A DNA stretch of 64,000 nucleotides from Paragordius varius. Its lineage: Eukaryota > Nematomorpha. Made by a program: the position numbers and the translations under genes. Positions 24,301 to 38,210 of this stretch are shown piece after piece. How positions within the stretch are numbered: the stretch's first letter is position 1; each line of letters begins with the position of its first letter. Below the pieces are notes generated by a model. The model saw only the letters and a list, made by a program, of their open reading frames with translations. It did not search any database and had not been told where the DNA came from. The DNA is taken from contig OZ176050.1 of assembly GCA_964247055.1 (NCBI GenBank), forward strand, positions 1,550,001 through 1,614,000, written 5' to 3'.

Positions 24301-25420
24301 TTGGCAAACTCTTTCATATCCAATTTTTACAACGATACTTTAAAAATTAATGTATAAAACTAGTCGCATCAATACTCAAGTTAAACTTTGTCCTTAAAAA
24401 TCGGATATTGGTCACCGGTGAACAAATTATTTTTTATACATTCTCTTAGTAAGACTACATCAAAATATAGAAATAGTTTGACAAACTCTTTCATATCCGA
24501 TTTTTACAACGATACTTTAAAAATTAATGTATTAAACTAGTCGCATCAATACTCAAGTTAAACTTTGTCCTTAAAAATCGGATATTGGTCACCGGTGAAC
24601 AAAATTATTTTTTATACATTCTCTTAGTAAGACTACATCAAAATATAGAGATAGTTTGACAAACTCTTTCATATCCGATTTTTACAACGATACTTTAAAA
24701 ATTAATGTATAAAACTAGTCGTATCAATAAATCGCATCAATACTCAAGTTAAACTTTGTTCTTAAAAATCGGATATTGGTCACCGCTGAACAAAATTATT
24801 TTTTATACATTCTCTTAGTAGGACTACATCAAAATATAGAGATAGTTTGGCAAACTCTTTCATATCCGATTTTTACAACGATACTTTAAAAATTATGGTA
24901 TTAAACCAGTCGTATCAATACTCAAGTTAAACTTTGTCCTTAAAAATCGGATATTGGTCACCGGTGAACAAAATTATTTTTTATACATTCTCTTAGCAAG
25001 ACTACATCAAAATATAGAGATAGTTTAACAAACTCTTTCATATCCGATTTTTACAACGATACTTTAAAAATTAATGTATAAAACTAGTCGTATCAATAAA
25101 TCGCATCAATACTCAAGTTAAATTTTGTCCTTAAAAATCGGATATTGGTCACCGGTGAACAAAATTATTTTTTATACATTCTCTTAGTAGGACTACATCA
25201 AAATATAGAGATAGTTTGGCAAACTCTTTCATATCTTATTTTTACAACGATACTTTAAAAATTATGGTATTAAACCAGACGTATCAATACTCAAGTTAAA
25301 CTTTGTCCTTAAAAATCAAATATTGGTCACCGGTGAACAAAATTATTTTTTATACATTCTCTTAGTAAGACTACATCAAAATATAGAGATAGTTTGACAA
25401 ATTCATTCATATCCGATTTT
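21351..25420. repeat. 3,075-bp spaced higher-order repeat
   Basis: The series from about 21480 to 22330 reappears from about 24555 to 25405. CACCGCTGAAC (21711 and 24786), the rare GTTTAACAAAC (21951 and 25026) and CCAGACGTATC (22201 and 25276) all keep 3,075 bp. The intervening part contains the 1,080-bp tandem duplication described separately. Only satellite monomers are present. Confidence 0.8.
22091..24330. repeat. 1,080-bp tandem duplication, no differences seen
   Basis: From about 22091 to 23250 every line equals the line 1,080 bp further on, including rare variants: TTAATAATCGGATATTATTC near 22411 and 23491, AATACGTAAGC near 22745 and 23825, AAAAATTGGATATTGG near 22770 and 23850, CACATCTGATT near 22866 and 23946, and ATGCTATTAAACC near 23091 and 24171. 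The match ends near 23250, where CCGATTTTT meets CCAATTTTT. More than one unit length without a visible change implies a very recent event or an assembly artefact. The unit is five basic plus one long monomer. Confidence 0.88.
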
Positions 25421-25668
25421 TACAACGATATTTAAAAATTAATGTATTAAACTAGTCGCATCAATACTCAAGTTAAACTTTGTCCTTAAAAATCAAATAT
25501 TGGTCACCGGTGAACAAAATTATTTTTTATACATTCTCTTAGTAAGACTACATCAAAATATAGAGATAGTTTGACAAATTCATTCATATCCGATTTTTAC
25601 AACGATATTTAAAAATTAATGTATTAAACCAGTCGCATCAATACTCAAGTTAAACTTTGTCCTTAAAA
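25315..25668. repeat. Single-monomer duplication
   Basis: Two adjacent 177-bp monomers start at 25315 and 25492 with the rare left-arm variant AAAATCAAATATTGG. They differ, as far as I can see, only at ACTAGTCG against ACCAGTCG near their ends. They also share the CAAATTCATTCATATCC and CGATATTTAAAAATT variants. This is the smallest duplication unit in the window and shows that exchange can act one monomer at a time. Confidence 0.82.
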
Positions 25669-27180
25669 ATCGGATATTGGTCACCGGTGAACAAAATTAT
25701 TTTATATACATTCTCTTAGTAAGACTATATCAAAATATAGAGATAGTTTGACAAACTCTTTCATATTCGATTTTTACAACGATACTTTAAAAATTAATGT
25801 ATTAAACTAGTCGCATCAATACGTAAGCTAAACATTGTCCTTAAAAATTGGATATTGGTCACCGGTGAACAAAACTATTTTTTAGACATTCTCTTAGTAA
25901 GACTACATCAAAATATAGAGATAGTTTGACAAACTCTTTCACATCTGATTTTTACAACGATACTTTAAAAATTAATGTATAAAACTAGTCGTATCAATAA
26001 ATCACATCAATACTCAAGTTAAACTTTGTCCTTAAAACTCGGATATTGGTCACCGGTGAACAAAATTATTTTTTATACATTCTCTTAGTAGGACTACATC
26101 AAAATATAGAGATAGTTTGGCAAACTCTTTCATATCCAATTTTTACAACGATACTTTAAAAATTATGCTATTAAACCAGTCGTATCAATACTCAAGTTAT
26201 ACTTTGTCCTTAAAAATCGGATATTGGTCACCGGTGAACAAAATTATTTTTTATACATTCTCTTAGCAAGACTACATCAAAATATAGAGATAGTTTGACA
26301 AACTCTTTCATATCCGATTTTTACAACGATACTTTAAAAATTAATGTATAAAACTAGTCGTATCAATAAATCGCATACATACTCAAGTTAAACTTTGTCC
26401 TTAAAAATCGGATATTGGTCACCGGTGAACAAAATTATTTTTTATACATTCTCTTAGTAGGACTACATCAAAATATAGAGATAGTTTGGCAAACTCTTTC
26501 ATATCCAATTTTTACAACGATACTTTAAAAATTATGGTATTAAACCAGTCGTATCAATACTCAAGTTATACTTTGTCCTTAAAAATCGGATATTGGTCAC
26601 CGGTGAACAAAATTATTTTTTATACATTCTCTTAGCAAGACTACATCAAAATATAGAGATAGTTTGACAAACTCTTTCATATCCGATTTTTACAACGATA
26701 TTTTAAAAATTAATGTATAAAACTAGTCGTATCAATAAATCGCATCAATACTCAAAAACTTTGTCCTTAAAAATCGGATATTGGTCACCGGTGAACAAAA
26801 TTATTTTTTATACATTCTCTTAGTAGGACTACATCAAAATATAGAGATAGTTTGGCAAACTCTTTCATATCCAATTTTTACAACGATACTTTAAAAATTA
26901 ATGTATAAAACTAGTCGCATCAATACTCAAGTTAAACTTTGTCCTTAAAAATCGGATATTGGTCACCGGTGAACAAATTATTTTTTATACATTCTCTTAG
27001 TAAGACTACATCAAAATATAGAAATAGTTTGACAAACTCTTTCACATCCGATTTTTACAACGTTACTTTAAAAATTAATGTATAAAACTAGTCGTATCAA
27101 TAAATCGCATCAATACTCAAGTTAAACTTTGTCCTTAAAAATCGGATATTGGTCACCGGTGAACAAAATTATTTTTTATA
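25669..27180. repeat. Dimer repeats of 369 bp
   Basis: The CATATCCAATTTTT monomer recurs at 26136, 26505 and 26871, spacings of 369 and 366 bp. That equals one basic plus one long monomer. The third dimer lost a few bases in CAATACTCAAAAACTTTG near 26755. The rare AGTTATACTTTG accompanies the first two. The segment 25669-26100 continues the AATACGTAAGC/CACATCTGATT series of the 22-24-kb block. Confidence 0.75.
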
Positions 27181-30100
27181 CATTCTCTTAGTAGGACTAC
27201 ATCAAAATATAGAGATAGTTTGGCAAACTCTTTCATATCCGATTTTTACAACGATACTTAAAAAATTATGGTATTAAACCAGACGTATCAATACTCAAGT
27301 TAAACTTTGTCCTTAAAAATCGGATATTGGTCACCGGTGAACAAAATTATTTATACATTCTCTTAGTAAGACTACATCAAAATATAGAGATAGTTTGACA
27401 AATTCATTCATATCCGATTTTTACAACGATATTTAAAAATTAATGTATTAAACTAGTCGCATCAATACTCAAGTTAAACTTTGTCCTTAAAAATCGGATA
27501 TTGGTCACCGGGGAACAAAATTATTTTTTATACTTTCTCTTAGTAAGACTACATCAAAATATAGAAATAGTTTGACAAACTTTTTCATATCCGATTTTTA
27601 CAACGATACTTTAAAAATTATGGTATTAAACCAGTCGCATCAATACTCAAGTTAAACTTTGTCCTTAAAAATCGGATATTGGTCACCGGTGAACAAAATT
27701 ATTTTTTATACATTCTCTTAGTAAGACTACATCAAAATATAGAGATAGTTTGACAAATTCATTCATATCCGATTTTTACAACGATATTTAAAAATTAATG
27801 TATTAAACTAGTCGCATCAATACTCAAGTTAAACTTTGTCCTTAAAAATCGGATATTGGTCACCGGTGAACAAAACTATTTTTTATACATTCTCTTAGTA
27901 AGACTACATCAAAATTTAGAGATAGTTTGACAACTCTTTCACATCCGATTTTTACAACGATACTTTAAAAATTAATGTATAAAATTAGTCGTATCAATAA
28001 ATCACATCAATACTCAAGTTAAACTTTGTCCTTAAAAATCGGATATTGGTCACCGGTGAACAAAATTATTTTTTATACATTCTCTTAGTAGGACTACATC
28101 AAAATATAGAGATAGTTTGGCAAACTCTTTCATATCCAATTTTTACAACGATACTTTAAAAATTAATGTATAAAACTAGTCGCATCAATACTCAAGTTAA
28201 ACTTTGTCCTTAAAAATCGGATATTGGTCACCGGTGAACAAATTATTTTTTATACATTCTCTTAGTAAGACTGCATCAAAATATAGAAATAGTTTGACAA
28301 ACTCTTTCACATCCGATTTTTACAACGTTACTTTAAAAATTAATGTATAAAACTAGTCGTATCAATAAATCGCATCAATACTCAAGTTAAACTTTGTCCT
28401 TAAAAATGGGATATTGGTCACCGGTGAACAAAATTATTTTTTTTACAACTCTTAGTAGGACTACATCAAAATATAGAGATAGTTTGACAAACTCTTTCAT
28501 ATCCGATTTTTACAACGATACTTTAAAAATTATGGTATTAAACCAGTCGCATCAATACTCAAGTTAAACTTTGTCCTTAAAAATCGGATATTGGTCACCG
28601 GTGAACAAAACTATTTTTTATACATTCTCTTAGTAAGACTACATCAAAATATAGAGATAGTTTGACAATCTCTTTCACATCCGATTTTTACAACGATACT
28701 TTAAAAATTAATGTATAAAACTAGTCGTATCAATAAATCGCATCAATACTCAAGTTAAACTTTGTCCTTAAAAATCGGATATTGGTCACCGGTGAACAAA
28801 ATTATTTTTTGTACATTCTCTTAGTAGGACTACATCAAAATATAGAGATAGTTTGGCAAACTCTTTCATATCCGATTTTTACAACGATACTTTAAAAATT
28901 AATGTATAAAACTAGTCGCATCAATACTCAAGTTAAACTTTGTCCTTAAAAATAGGATAATGGTCACCGGTGAACAAAATTATTTTTTATACATTCTCTT
29001 AGTAAGACTACATCAAAATATAGAAATAGTTTGACCTCTTTCATATCCGATTTTTACAACGATACTTTAAAAATTAATGTGTTAAACTAGTCGCATCAAT
29101 ACTCAAGTTAAACTTTGTCCTTAAAAATCGGATATTGGTCACCGGTGAACAAAATTAATTTTTATACATTCTCTTAGCAAGACTACATCAAAATATAGAG
29201 ATAGTTTGACAAACTCTTTCATATCCGATTTTTACAACGATACTTTAAAAAATAATGTATTAAACTAGTCGCATCAATACGTAAGCTAAACATTGTCCTT
29301 AAAAATCGGATATTGGTCACCGGTGAACAAAACTATTTTTTATACATTCTCTTAGTAAGACTACATCAAAATATAGAGATAGTTTGACAAACTCTTTCAC
29401 ATCCGATTTTTACAACGATACTTTTAAAATTAATGTATAAAACTAGTCGTATGATTAAATCACATCAATACTCAAGTTAAACTTTGTCCTTAAAAATCGG
29501 ATATTGGTCACCGGTGAACAAAATTATTTTTTATACATTCTCTTAGTAGGACTACATCAAAATATAGAGATAGTTTGGCAAACTCTTTCATATCCGATTT
29601 TTACAACGATACTTTAAAAATTATGGTATTAAACCAGACGTATCAATACTCAAGTTAAACTTTGTCCTTAAAAATCGGATATTGGTCACCGGTGAACAAA
29701 ATTATTTTTTATACATTCTCTTAGTAAGACTACATCAAAATATAGAGATAGTTTGACAAACTCTTTCATATCCGATTTTTACAACGATACTTTAAAAAAT
29801 AATGTATTAAACTAGTCGCACCAATACTCAAGTTAAACTTTGTTCTTAAAAATCGGATATTGGTCACCGGTGAACAAAATTATTTTTTATATATTCTCTT
29901 AGCAAGACTACATCAAAATATAGAGATAGTTTGACAAACTCTTTCATATCCGATTTTTACAACGATACTTTAAAAATTAATGTATAAAACTAGTCGTATC
30001 AATAAATCGCATCAATACTCAAGTTAAACTTTGTTTTTAAAAATCGGATATTGGTCACCGGTGAGCAAAATTATTTTTTATACATTCTCTTAGTAGGACT

Positions 30101-31952
30101 ACATCAAAATATAGAGATAGTTTGGCAAACTCTTTCATAATCGATTTTTACAACGATACTTTAAAAATTAATCTATAAAACTGGTCGCATCAATACTCAA
30201 GTTAAACTTTGTCCTTAAAAATCGGGGATTGGTCACCGGTGAACAAAATTATTTTTTATACATTCTCTTAGTAGGACTACATCAAAATATAGAGATAGTT
30301 TGGCAAACTCTTTCATATCCGATTTTTACAACGATACTTAAAAAATTATGGTATTAAACCAGACGTATCAATACTCAAGTTAAACTTTGTCCTTAAAAAT
30401 CGGATATTGGTCACCGGTGAACAAAATTATTTATACATTCTCTTAGTAAGACTACATCAAAATATAGAGATAGTTTGACAAATTCATTCATATCCGATTT
30501 TTACAACGATATTTAAAAATTAATGTATTAAACTAGTCGCATCAATACTCAAGTTAAACTTTTCCTTAAAAATCGGATATTGGTCACCGGGGAACAAAAT
30601 TATTTTTTATACTTTCTCTTAGTAAGACTACATCAAAATATAGAAATAGTTTGACAAACTTTTTCATATCCGATTTTTACAACGATACTTTAAAAATTAT
30701 GGTATTAAACCAGTCGCATCAATACTCAAGTTAAACTTTGTCCTTAAAAATCGGATATTGGTCACCGGTGAACAAAATTAATTTTTATACATTCTCTTAG
30801 CAAGACTACATCAAAATATAGAGATAGTTTGACAAACTCTTTCATATCCGATTTTTACAACGATACTTTAAAAAATAATGTATTAAACTAGTCGCATCAA
30901 TACGTAAGCTAAACATTGTCCTTAAAAATCGGATATTGGTCACCGGTGAACAAAACTATTTTTTATACATTCTCTTAGTAAGACTACATCAAAATATAGA
31001 GATAGTTTGACAAACTCTTTCACATCCGATTTTTACAACGATACTTTTAAAATTAATGTATAAAACTAGTCGTATGATTAAATCACATCAATACTCAAGT
31101 TAAACTTTGTCCTTAAAAATCGGATATTGGTCACCGGTGAACAAAATTATTTTTTATACATTCTCTTAGTAGGACTACATCAAAATATAGAGATAGTTTG
31201 GCAAACTCTTTCATATCCGATTTTTACAACGATACTTTAAAAATTATGGTATTAAACCAGACGTATCAATACTCAAGTTAAACTTTGTCCTTAAAAATCG
31301 GATATTGGTCACCGGTGAACAAAATTATTTTTTATACATTCTCTTAGTAAGACTACATCAAAATATAGAGATAGTTTGACAAACTCTTTCATATCCGATT
31401 TTTACAACGATACTTTAAAAAATAATGTATTAAACTAGTCGCACCAATACTCAAGTTAAACTTTGTTCTTAAAAATCGGATATTGGTCACCGGTGAACAA
31501 AATTATTTTTTATATATTCTCTTAGCAAGACTACATCAAAATATAGAGATAGTTTGACAAACTCTTTCATATCCGATTTTTACAACGATACTTTAAAAAT
31601 TAATGTATAAAACTAGTCGTATCAATAAATCGCATCAATAGTCAAGTTAAACTTTGTCCTTAAAAATCGGATATTGGTCACCGGTGAGCAAAATTATTTT
31701 TTATACATTCTCTTAGTAGGACTACATCAAAATATAGAGATAGTTTGGCAAACTCTTTCATAATCGATTTTTACAACGATACTTTAAAAATTAATCTATA
31801 AAACTGGTCGCATCAATACTCAAGTTAAACTTTGTCCTTAAAAATCGGGGATTGGTCACCGGTGAACAAAATTATTTTTTATACATTCTCTTAGTAGGAC
31901 TACATCAAAATATAGAGATAGTTTGGCAAACTCTTTCATATCCGATTTTTAC
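27181..31952. repeat. 3,080-bp block followed by a 1,622-bp tandem copy
   Basis: The monomer with GATACTTAAAAAATTATGG lies at 27251, 30331 and 31953, spacings of 3,080 and 1,622 bp. The shorter spacing is a nine-monomer tandem duplication: AAAATTAATTTTTATAC near 29151 and 30774, and CGTATGATTAAATC near 29451 and 31074. The TTTGACCTC monomer known from 18-21 kb occurs at 29030. Only satellite monomers are present. Confidence 0.8.
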
Positions 31953-32352
31953 AACGATACTTAAAAAATTATGGTATTAAACCAGACGTATCAATACTCA
32001 AGTTAAACTTTGTCCTTAAAAATCGGATATTGGTCACCGGTGAACAAAATTATTTATACATTCTCTTAGTAAGACTACATCAAAATATAGAGATAGTTTG
32101 ACAAATTCATTCATATCCGATTTTTACAACGATATTTAAAAATTAATGTATTAAACTAGTCGCATCAATACTCAAGTTAAACTTTTCCTTAAAAATCGGA
32201 TATTGGTCACCGGGGAACAAAATTATTTTTTATACTTTCTCTTAGTAAGACTACATCAAAATATAGAAATAGTTTGACAAACTTTTTCATATCCGATTTT
32301 TACAACGATACTTTAAAAATTATGGTATTAAACCAGTCGCATCAATACTCAA
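29110..32352. repeat. 1,622-bp (nine-monomer) tandem duplication
   Basis: About 29110-30730 is repeated as about 30732-32352. Shared rare markers are AAAATTAATTTTTATAC, CGTATGATTAAATC, GCACCAATACTC, GGTGAGCAAAATT, AATCTATAAAACTGG, AATCGGGGATTGG and AAACTTTTCC. One visible difference is TTTGTTTTTAAAAATC near 30030 against TTTGTCCTTAAAAATC near 31653. This overlaps the 3,080-bp relation because each new copy took in part of the older one. Confidence 0.82.
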
Positions 32353-33280
32353 GTTAAACTTTGTCCTTAAAAATCGGATATTGGTCACCGGTGAACAAAA
32401 TTATTTTTTATACATTCTCTTAGTAAGACTACATCAAAATATAGAGATAGTTTGACAAATTCATTCATATCCGATTTTTACAACGATATTTAAAAATTAA
32501 TGTATTAAACTAGTCGCATCAATACTCAAGTTAAACTTTGTCCTTAAAAATCGGATATTGGTCACCGGTGAACAAAACTATTTTTTATACATTCTCTTAG
32601 TAAGACTACATCAAAATTTAGAGATAGTTTGACAAACTCTTTCACATCCGATTTTTACAACGATACTTTAAAAATTAATGTATAAAATTAGTCGTATCAA
32701 TAAATCACATCAATACTCAAGTTAAACTTTGTCCTTAAAAATCGGATATTGGTCACCGGTGAACAAAATTATTTTTTATACATTCTCTTAGTAGGACTAC
32801 ATCAAAATATAGAGATAGTTTGGCAAACTCTTTCATATCCAATTTTTACAACGATACTTTAAAAATTAATGTATAAAACTAGTCGCATCAATACTCAAGT
32901 TAAACTTTGTCCTTAAAAATCGGATATTGGTCACCGGTGAACAAATTATTTTTTATACATTCTCTTAGTAAGACTACATCAAAATATAGAAATAGTTTGA
33001 CGAACTCTTTCACATCCGATTTTTACAACGTTACTTTAAAAATTAATGTATAAAACTAGTCGTATCAATAAATCGCATCAATACTCAAGTTAAACTTTGT
33101 CCTTAAAAATGGGATATTGGTCACCGGTGAACAAAATTATTTTTTTTACAACTCTTAGTAGGACTACATCAAAATATAGAGATAGTTTGACAAACTCTTT
33201 CATATCCGATTTTTACAACGATACTTTAAAAATTAATGTATAAAATTAGTCGTATCAATAAATCACATCAATACTCAAGT
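31953..33280. repeat. Copy of 27.25-28.55 kb at 4,702 bp
   Basis: CAAAATTTAGAGATAG at 27911 and 32613 and the ATTAGTCGTATCAATAAATC monomer keep an offset of 4,702 bp, which is 3,080 plus 1,622. The rare AAAAATGGGATATTGG (28403 and about 33108) and TTTTACAACTCTTAG follow in the same order. The order changes near 33230, where a TATAAAATTAGTC monomer leads into another copy of the AAACTTTTCC series. Satellite only. Confidence 0.78.
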
Positions 33281-36200
33281 TAAACTTTTCCTTAAAAATC
33301 GGATATTGGTCACCGGGGAACAAAATTATTTTTTATACTTTCTCTTAGTAAGACTACATCAAAATATAGAAATAGTTTGACAAACTTTTTCATATCCGAT
33401 TTTTACAACGATACTTTAAAAATTATGGTATTAAACCAGTCGCATCAATACTCAAGTTAAACTTTGTCCTTAAAAATCGGATATTGGTCACCGGTGAACA
33501 AAATTATTTTTTATACATTCTCTTAGTAAGACTACATCAAAATATAGAGATAGTTTGACAAATTCATTCATATCCGATTTTTACAACGATATTTAAAAAT
33601 TAATGTATTAAACTAGTCGCATCAATACTCAAGTTAAACTTTGTCCTTAAAAATCGGATATTGGTCACCGGTGAACAAAACTATTTTTTATACATTCTCT
33701 TAGTAAGACTACATCAAAATTTAGAGATAGTTTGACAAACTCTTTCACATCCGATTTTTACAACGATACTTTAAAAATTAATGTATAAAATTAGTCGTAT
33801 CAATAAATCACATCAATACTCAAGTTAAACTTTGTCCTTAAAAATCGGATATTGGTCACCGGTGAACAAAATTATTTTTTATACATTCTCTTAGTAGGAC
33901 TACATCAAAATATAGAGATAGTTTGGCAAACTCTTTCATATCCAATTTTTACAACGATACTTTAAAAATTAATGTATAAAACTAGTCGCATCAATACTCA
34001 AGTTAAACTTTGTCCTTAAAAATCGGATATTGGTCACCGGTGAACAAATTATTTTTTATACATTCTCTTAGTAAGACTACATCAAAATATAGAAATAGTT
34101 TGACGAACTCTTTCACATCCGATTTTTACAACGTTACTTTAAAAATTAATGTATAAAACTAGTCGTATCAATAAATCGCATCAATACTCAAGTTAAACTT
34201 TGTCCTTAAAAATGGGATATTGGTCACCGGTGAACAAAATTATTTTTTTTACAACTCTTAGTAGGACTACATCAAAATATAGAGATAGTTTGACAAACTC
34301 TTTCATATCCGATTTTTACAACGATACTTTAAAAATTAATGTATAAAATTAGTCGTATAAATAAATCACATCAATACTCAAGTTAAACTTTGTCCTTAAA
34401 AATCGGATATTGGTCACCGGTGAACAAAATTATTTTTTATACATTCTCTTAGTAGGACTACATCAAAATATAGAGATAGTTTGGCAAACTCTTTCATATC
34501 CAATTTTTACAACGATACTTTAAAAATTAATGTATAAAACTAGTCGCATCAATACTCAAGTTAAACTTTGTCCTTAAAAATCGGATATTGGTCACCGGTG
34601 AACAAATTATTTTTTATACATTCTCTTAGTAAGACTACATCAAAATATAGAAATAGTTTGACAAACTCTTTCACATCCGATTTTTACAACGTTACTTTAA
34701 AAATTAATGTATAAAACTAGTCGTATCAATAAATCGCATCAATACTCAAGTTAAACTTTGTCCTTAAAAATGGGATATTGGTCACCGGTGAACAAAATTA
34801 TTTTTTTTACAACTCTTAGTAGGACTACGTCAAAATATAGAGATAGTTTGACAAACTCTTTCATATCCGATTTTTACAACGATACTTTAAAAATTAATGT
34901 ATAAAATTAGTCGTATCAATAAATCACATCAATACTCAAGTTAAACTTTTCCTTAAAAATCGGATATTGGTCACCGGGGAACAAAATTATTTTTTATACT
35001 TTCTCTTAGTAAGACTACATCAAAATATAGAAATAGTTTGACAAACTTTTTCATATCCGATTTTTACAACGATACTTTAAAAATTATGGTATTAAACCAG
35101 TCGCATCAATACTCAAGTTAAACTTTGTCCTTAAAAATCGGATATTGGTCACCGGTGAACAAAATTATTTTTTATACATTCTCTTAGTAAGACTACATCA
35201 AAATATAGAGATAGTTTGACAAATTCATTCATATCCGATTTTTACAACGATATTTAAAAATTAATGTATTAAACTAGTCGCATCAATACTCAAGTTAAAC
35301 TTTGTCCTTAAAAATCGGATATTGGTCACCGGTGAACAAAACTATTTTTTATACATTCTCTTAGTAAGACTACATCAAAATTTAGAGATAGTTTGACAAA
35401 CTCTTTCACATCCGATTTTTACAACGATACTTTAAAAATTAATGTATAAAATTAGTCGTATCAATAAATCACATCAATACTCAAGTTAAACTTTGTCCTT
35501 AAAAATCGGATATTGGTCACCGGTGAACAAAATTATTTTTTATACATTCTCTTAGTAGGACTACATCAAAATATAGAGATAGTTTGGCAAACTCTTTCAT
35601 ATCCAATTTTTACAACGATACTTTAAAAATTAATGTATAAAACTAGTCGCATACTCAAGTTAAACTTTGTCCTTAAAAATCGGATATTGGTCACCGGTGA
35701 ACAAATTATTTTTTATACATTCTCTTAGTAAGACTACATCAAAATATAGAAATAGTTTGACGAACTCTTTCACATCCGATTTTTACAACGTTACTTTAAA
35801 AATTAATGTATAAAACTAGTCGTATCAATAAATCGCATCAATACTCAAGTTAAACTTTGTCCTTAAAAATGGGATATTGGTCACCGGTGAACAAAATTAT
35901 TTTTTTTACAACTCTTAGTAGGACTACATCAAAATATAGAGATAGTTTGACAAACTCTTTCATATCCGATTTTTACAACGATACTTTAAAAATTAATGTA
36001 TAAAATTAGTCGTATAAATAAATCACATCAATACTCAAGTTAAACTTTGTCCTTAAAAATCGGATATTGGTCACCGGTGAACAAAATTATTTTTTATACA
36101 TTCTCTTAGTAGGACTACATCAAAATATAGAGATAGTTTGGCAAACTCTTTCATATCCAATTTTTACAACGATACTTTAAAAATTAATGTATAAAACTAG

Positions 36201-36540
36201 TCGCATCAATACTCAAGTTAAACTTTGTCCTTAAAAATCGGATATTGGTCACCGGTGAACAAATTATTTTTTATACATTCTCTTAGTAAGACTACATCAA
36301 AATATAGAAATAGTTTGACAAACTCTTTCACATCCGATTTTTACAACGTTACTTTAAAAATTAATGTATAAAACTAGTCGTATCAATAAATCGCATCAAT
36401 ACTCAAGTTAAACTTTGTCCTTAAAAATGGGATATTGGTCACCGGTGAACAAAATTATTTTTTTTACAACTCTTAGTAGGACTACATCAAAATATAGAGA
36501 TAGTTTGACAAACTCTTTCATATCCGATTTTTACAACGAT
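33281..36540. repeat. 1,661-bp (nine-monomer) tandem pair
   Basis: TAAACTTTTCC at 33281 and 34942 marks a 1,661-bp repeat. TTTGACGAACTC (34104 and 35761) is 1,657 bp apart because the second copy lost four bases in GTCGCATACTC near 35650. GTATAAATAAATC occurs near 34356 and 36013. The first copy itself starts as a 1,102-bp repeat of 32180-33230. The AAAAATGGGATATTGG variant occurs four times here, near 34209, 34769, 35867 and 36427. Confidence 0.8.
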
Positions 36541-38210
36541 ACTTTAAAAATTATGGTATTAAACCAGTCGCATCAATACTCAAGTTAAACTTTGTCCTTA
36601 AAAATCGGATATTGGTCACCGGTGAACAAAACTATTTTTTATACATTCTCTTAGTAAGACTACATCAAAATATAGAGATAGTTTGACAAACTCTTTCACA
36701 TCCGATTTTTACAACGATACTTTAAAAATTAATGTATAAAACTAGTCGTATCAATAAATCGCATCAATACTCAAGTTAAACTTTGTCCTTAAAAATCGGA
36801 TATTGGTCACCGGTGAACAAAATTATTTTTTGTACATTCTCTTAGTAGGACTACATCAAAATAGAGAGATAGTTTGGCAAACTCTTTCATATCCGATTTT
36901 TACAACGATACTTTAAAAATTAATGTATAAAACTAGTCGCATCAATACTCAAGTTAAACTTTGTCCTTAAAAATAGGATAATGGTCACCGGTGAACAAAA
37001 TTATTTTTTATACATTCTCTAAGTAAGACTACATCAAAATATAGAAATAGTTTGACCTCTTTCATATCCGATTTTTACAACGATACTTTAAAAATTAATG
37101 TGTTAAACTAGTCGCATCAATACTCAAGTTAAACTTTGTCCTTAAAAATCGGATATTGGTCACCGGTGAACAAAATTAATTTTTATACATTCTCTTAGCA
37201 AGACTACATCAAAATATAGAGATAGTTTGACAAACTCTTTCATATCCGATTTTTACAACGATACTTTAAAAAATAATGTATTAAACTAGTCGCATCAATA
37301 CGTAAGCTAAACATTGTCCTTAAAAATCGGATATTGGTCACCGGTGAACAAAACTATTTTTTATACATTCTCTTAGCAAGACTACATGAAAATATAGAGA
37401 TAGTTTGACAAACTCTTTCACATCCGATTTTTACAACGATACTTTTAAAATTAATGTATAAAACTAGTCGTATCATTAAATCACATCAATACTCAAGTTA
37501 AACTTTGTCCTTAAAAATCGGATATTGGTCACCGGTGAACAAAATTATTTTTTATACATTCTCTTAGTAGGACTACATCAAAATATAGAGATAGTTTGGC
37601 AAACTCTTTCATATCCGATTTTTACAACGATACTTTAAAAATTATGGTATTAAACCAGACGTATCAATACTCAAGTTAAACTTTGTCCTTAAAAATCGGA
37701 TATTGGTCACCGGTGAACAAAATTATTTTTTATACATTCTCTTAGTAAGACTACATCAAAATATAGAGATAGTTTGACAAACTCTTTCATATCCGATTTT
37801 TACAACGATACTTTAAAAAATAATGTATTAAACTAGTCGCACCAATACTCAAGTTAAACTTTGTTCTTAAAAATCGGATATTGGTCACCGGTGAACAAAA
37901 TTATTTTTTATATATTCTCTTAGCAAGACTACATCAAAATATAGAGATAGTTTGACAAACTCTTTCATATCCGATTTTTACAACGATACTTTAAAAATTA
38001 ATGTATAAAACTAGTCGTATCAATAAATCGCATCAATACTCAAGTTAAACTTTGTCCTTAAAAATCGGATATTGGTCACCGGTGAGCAAAATTATTTTTT
38101 ATACATTCTCTTAGTAGGACTACATCAAAATATAGAGATAGTTTGGCAAACTCTTTCATAATCGATTTTTACAACGATACTTTAAAAATTAATCTATAAA
38201 ACTGGTCGCA
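36541..38210. repeat. Distant copy of 28.52-30.19 kb at 8,021 bp
   Basis: TTTTGTACATTC at 28809 and 36830, TTTGACCTC at 29030 and 37051, AAAATTAATTTTTATAC, GCACCAATACTC, GGTGAGCAAAATT and AATCTATAAAACTGG all reappear in the same order 8,021 bp further on. Visible differences are few, for example ATAGAGAGATAG near 36862 and TCTAAGTAAG near 37020. The copy is thus separated from its source by the whole 30.2-36.5-kb expansion, which therefore inserted between two parts of an older continuous block. Confidence 0.82.
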
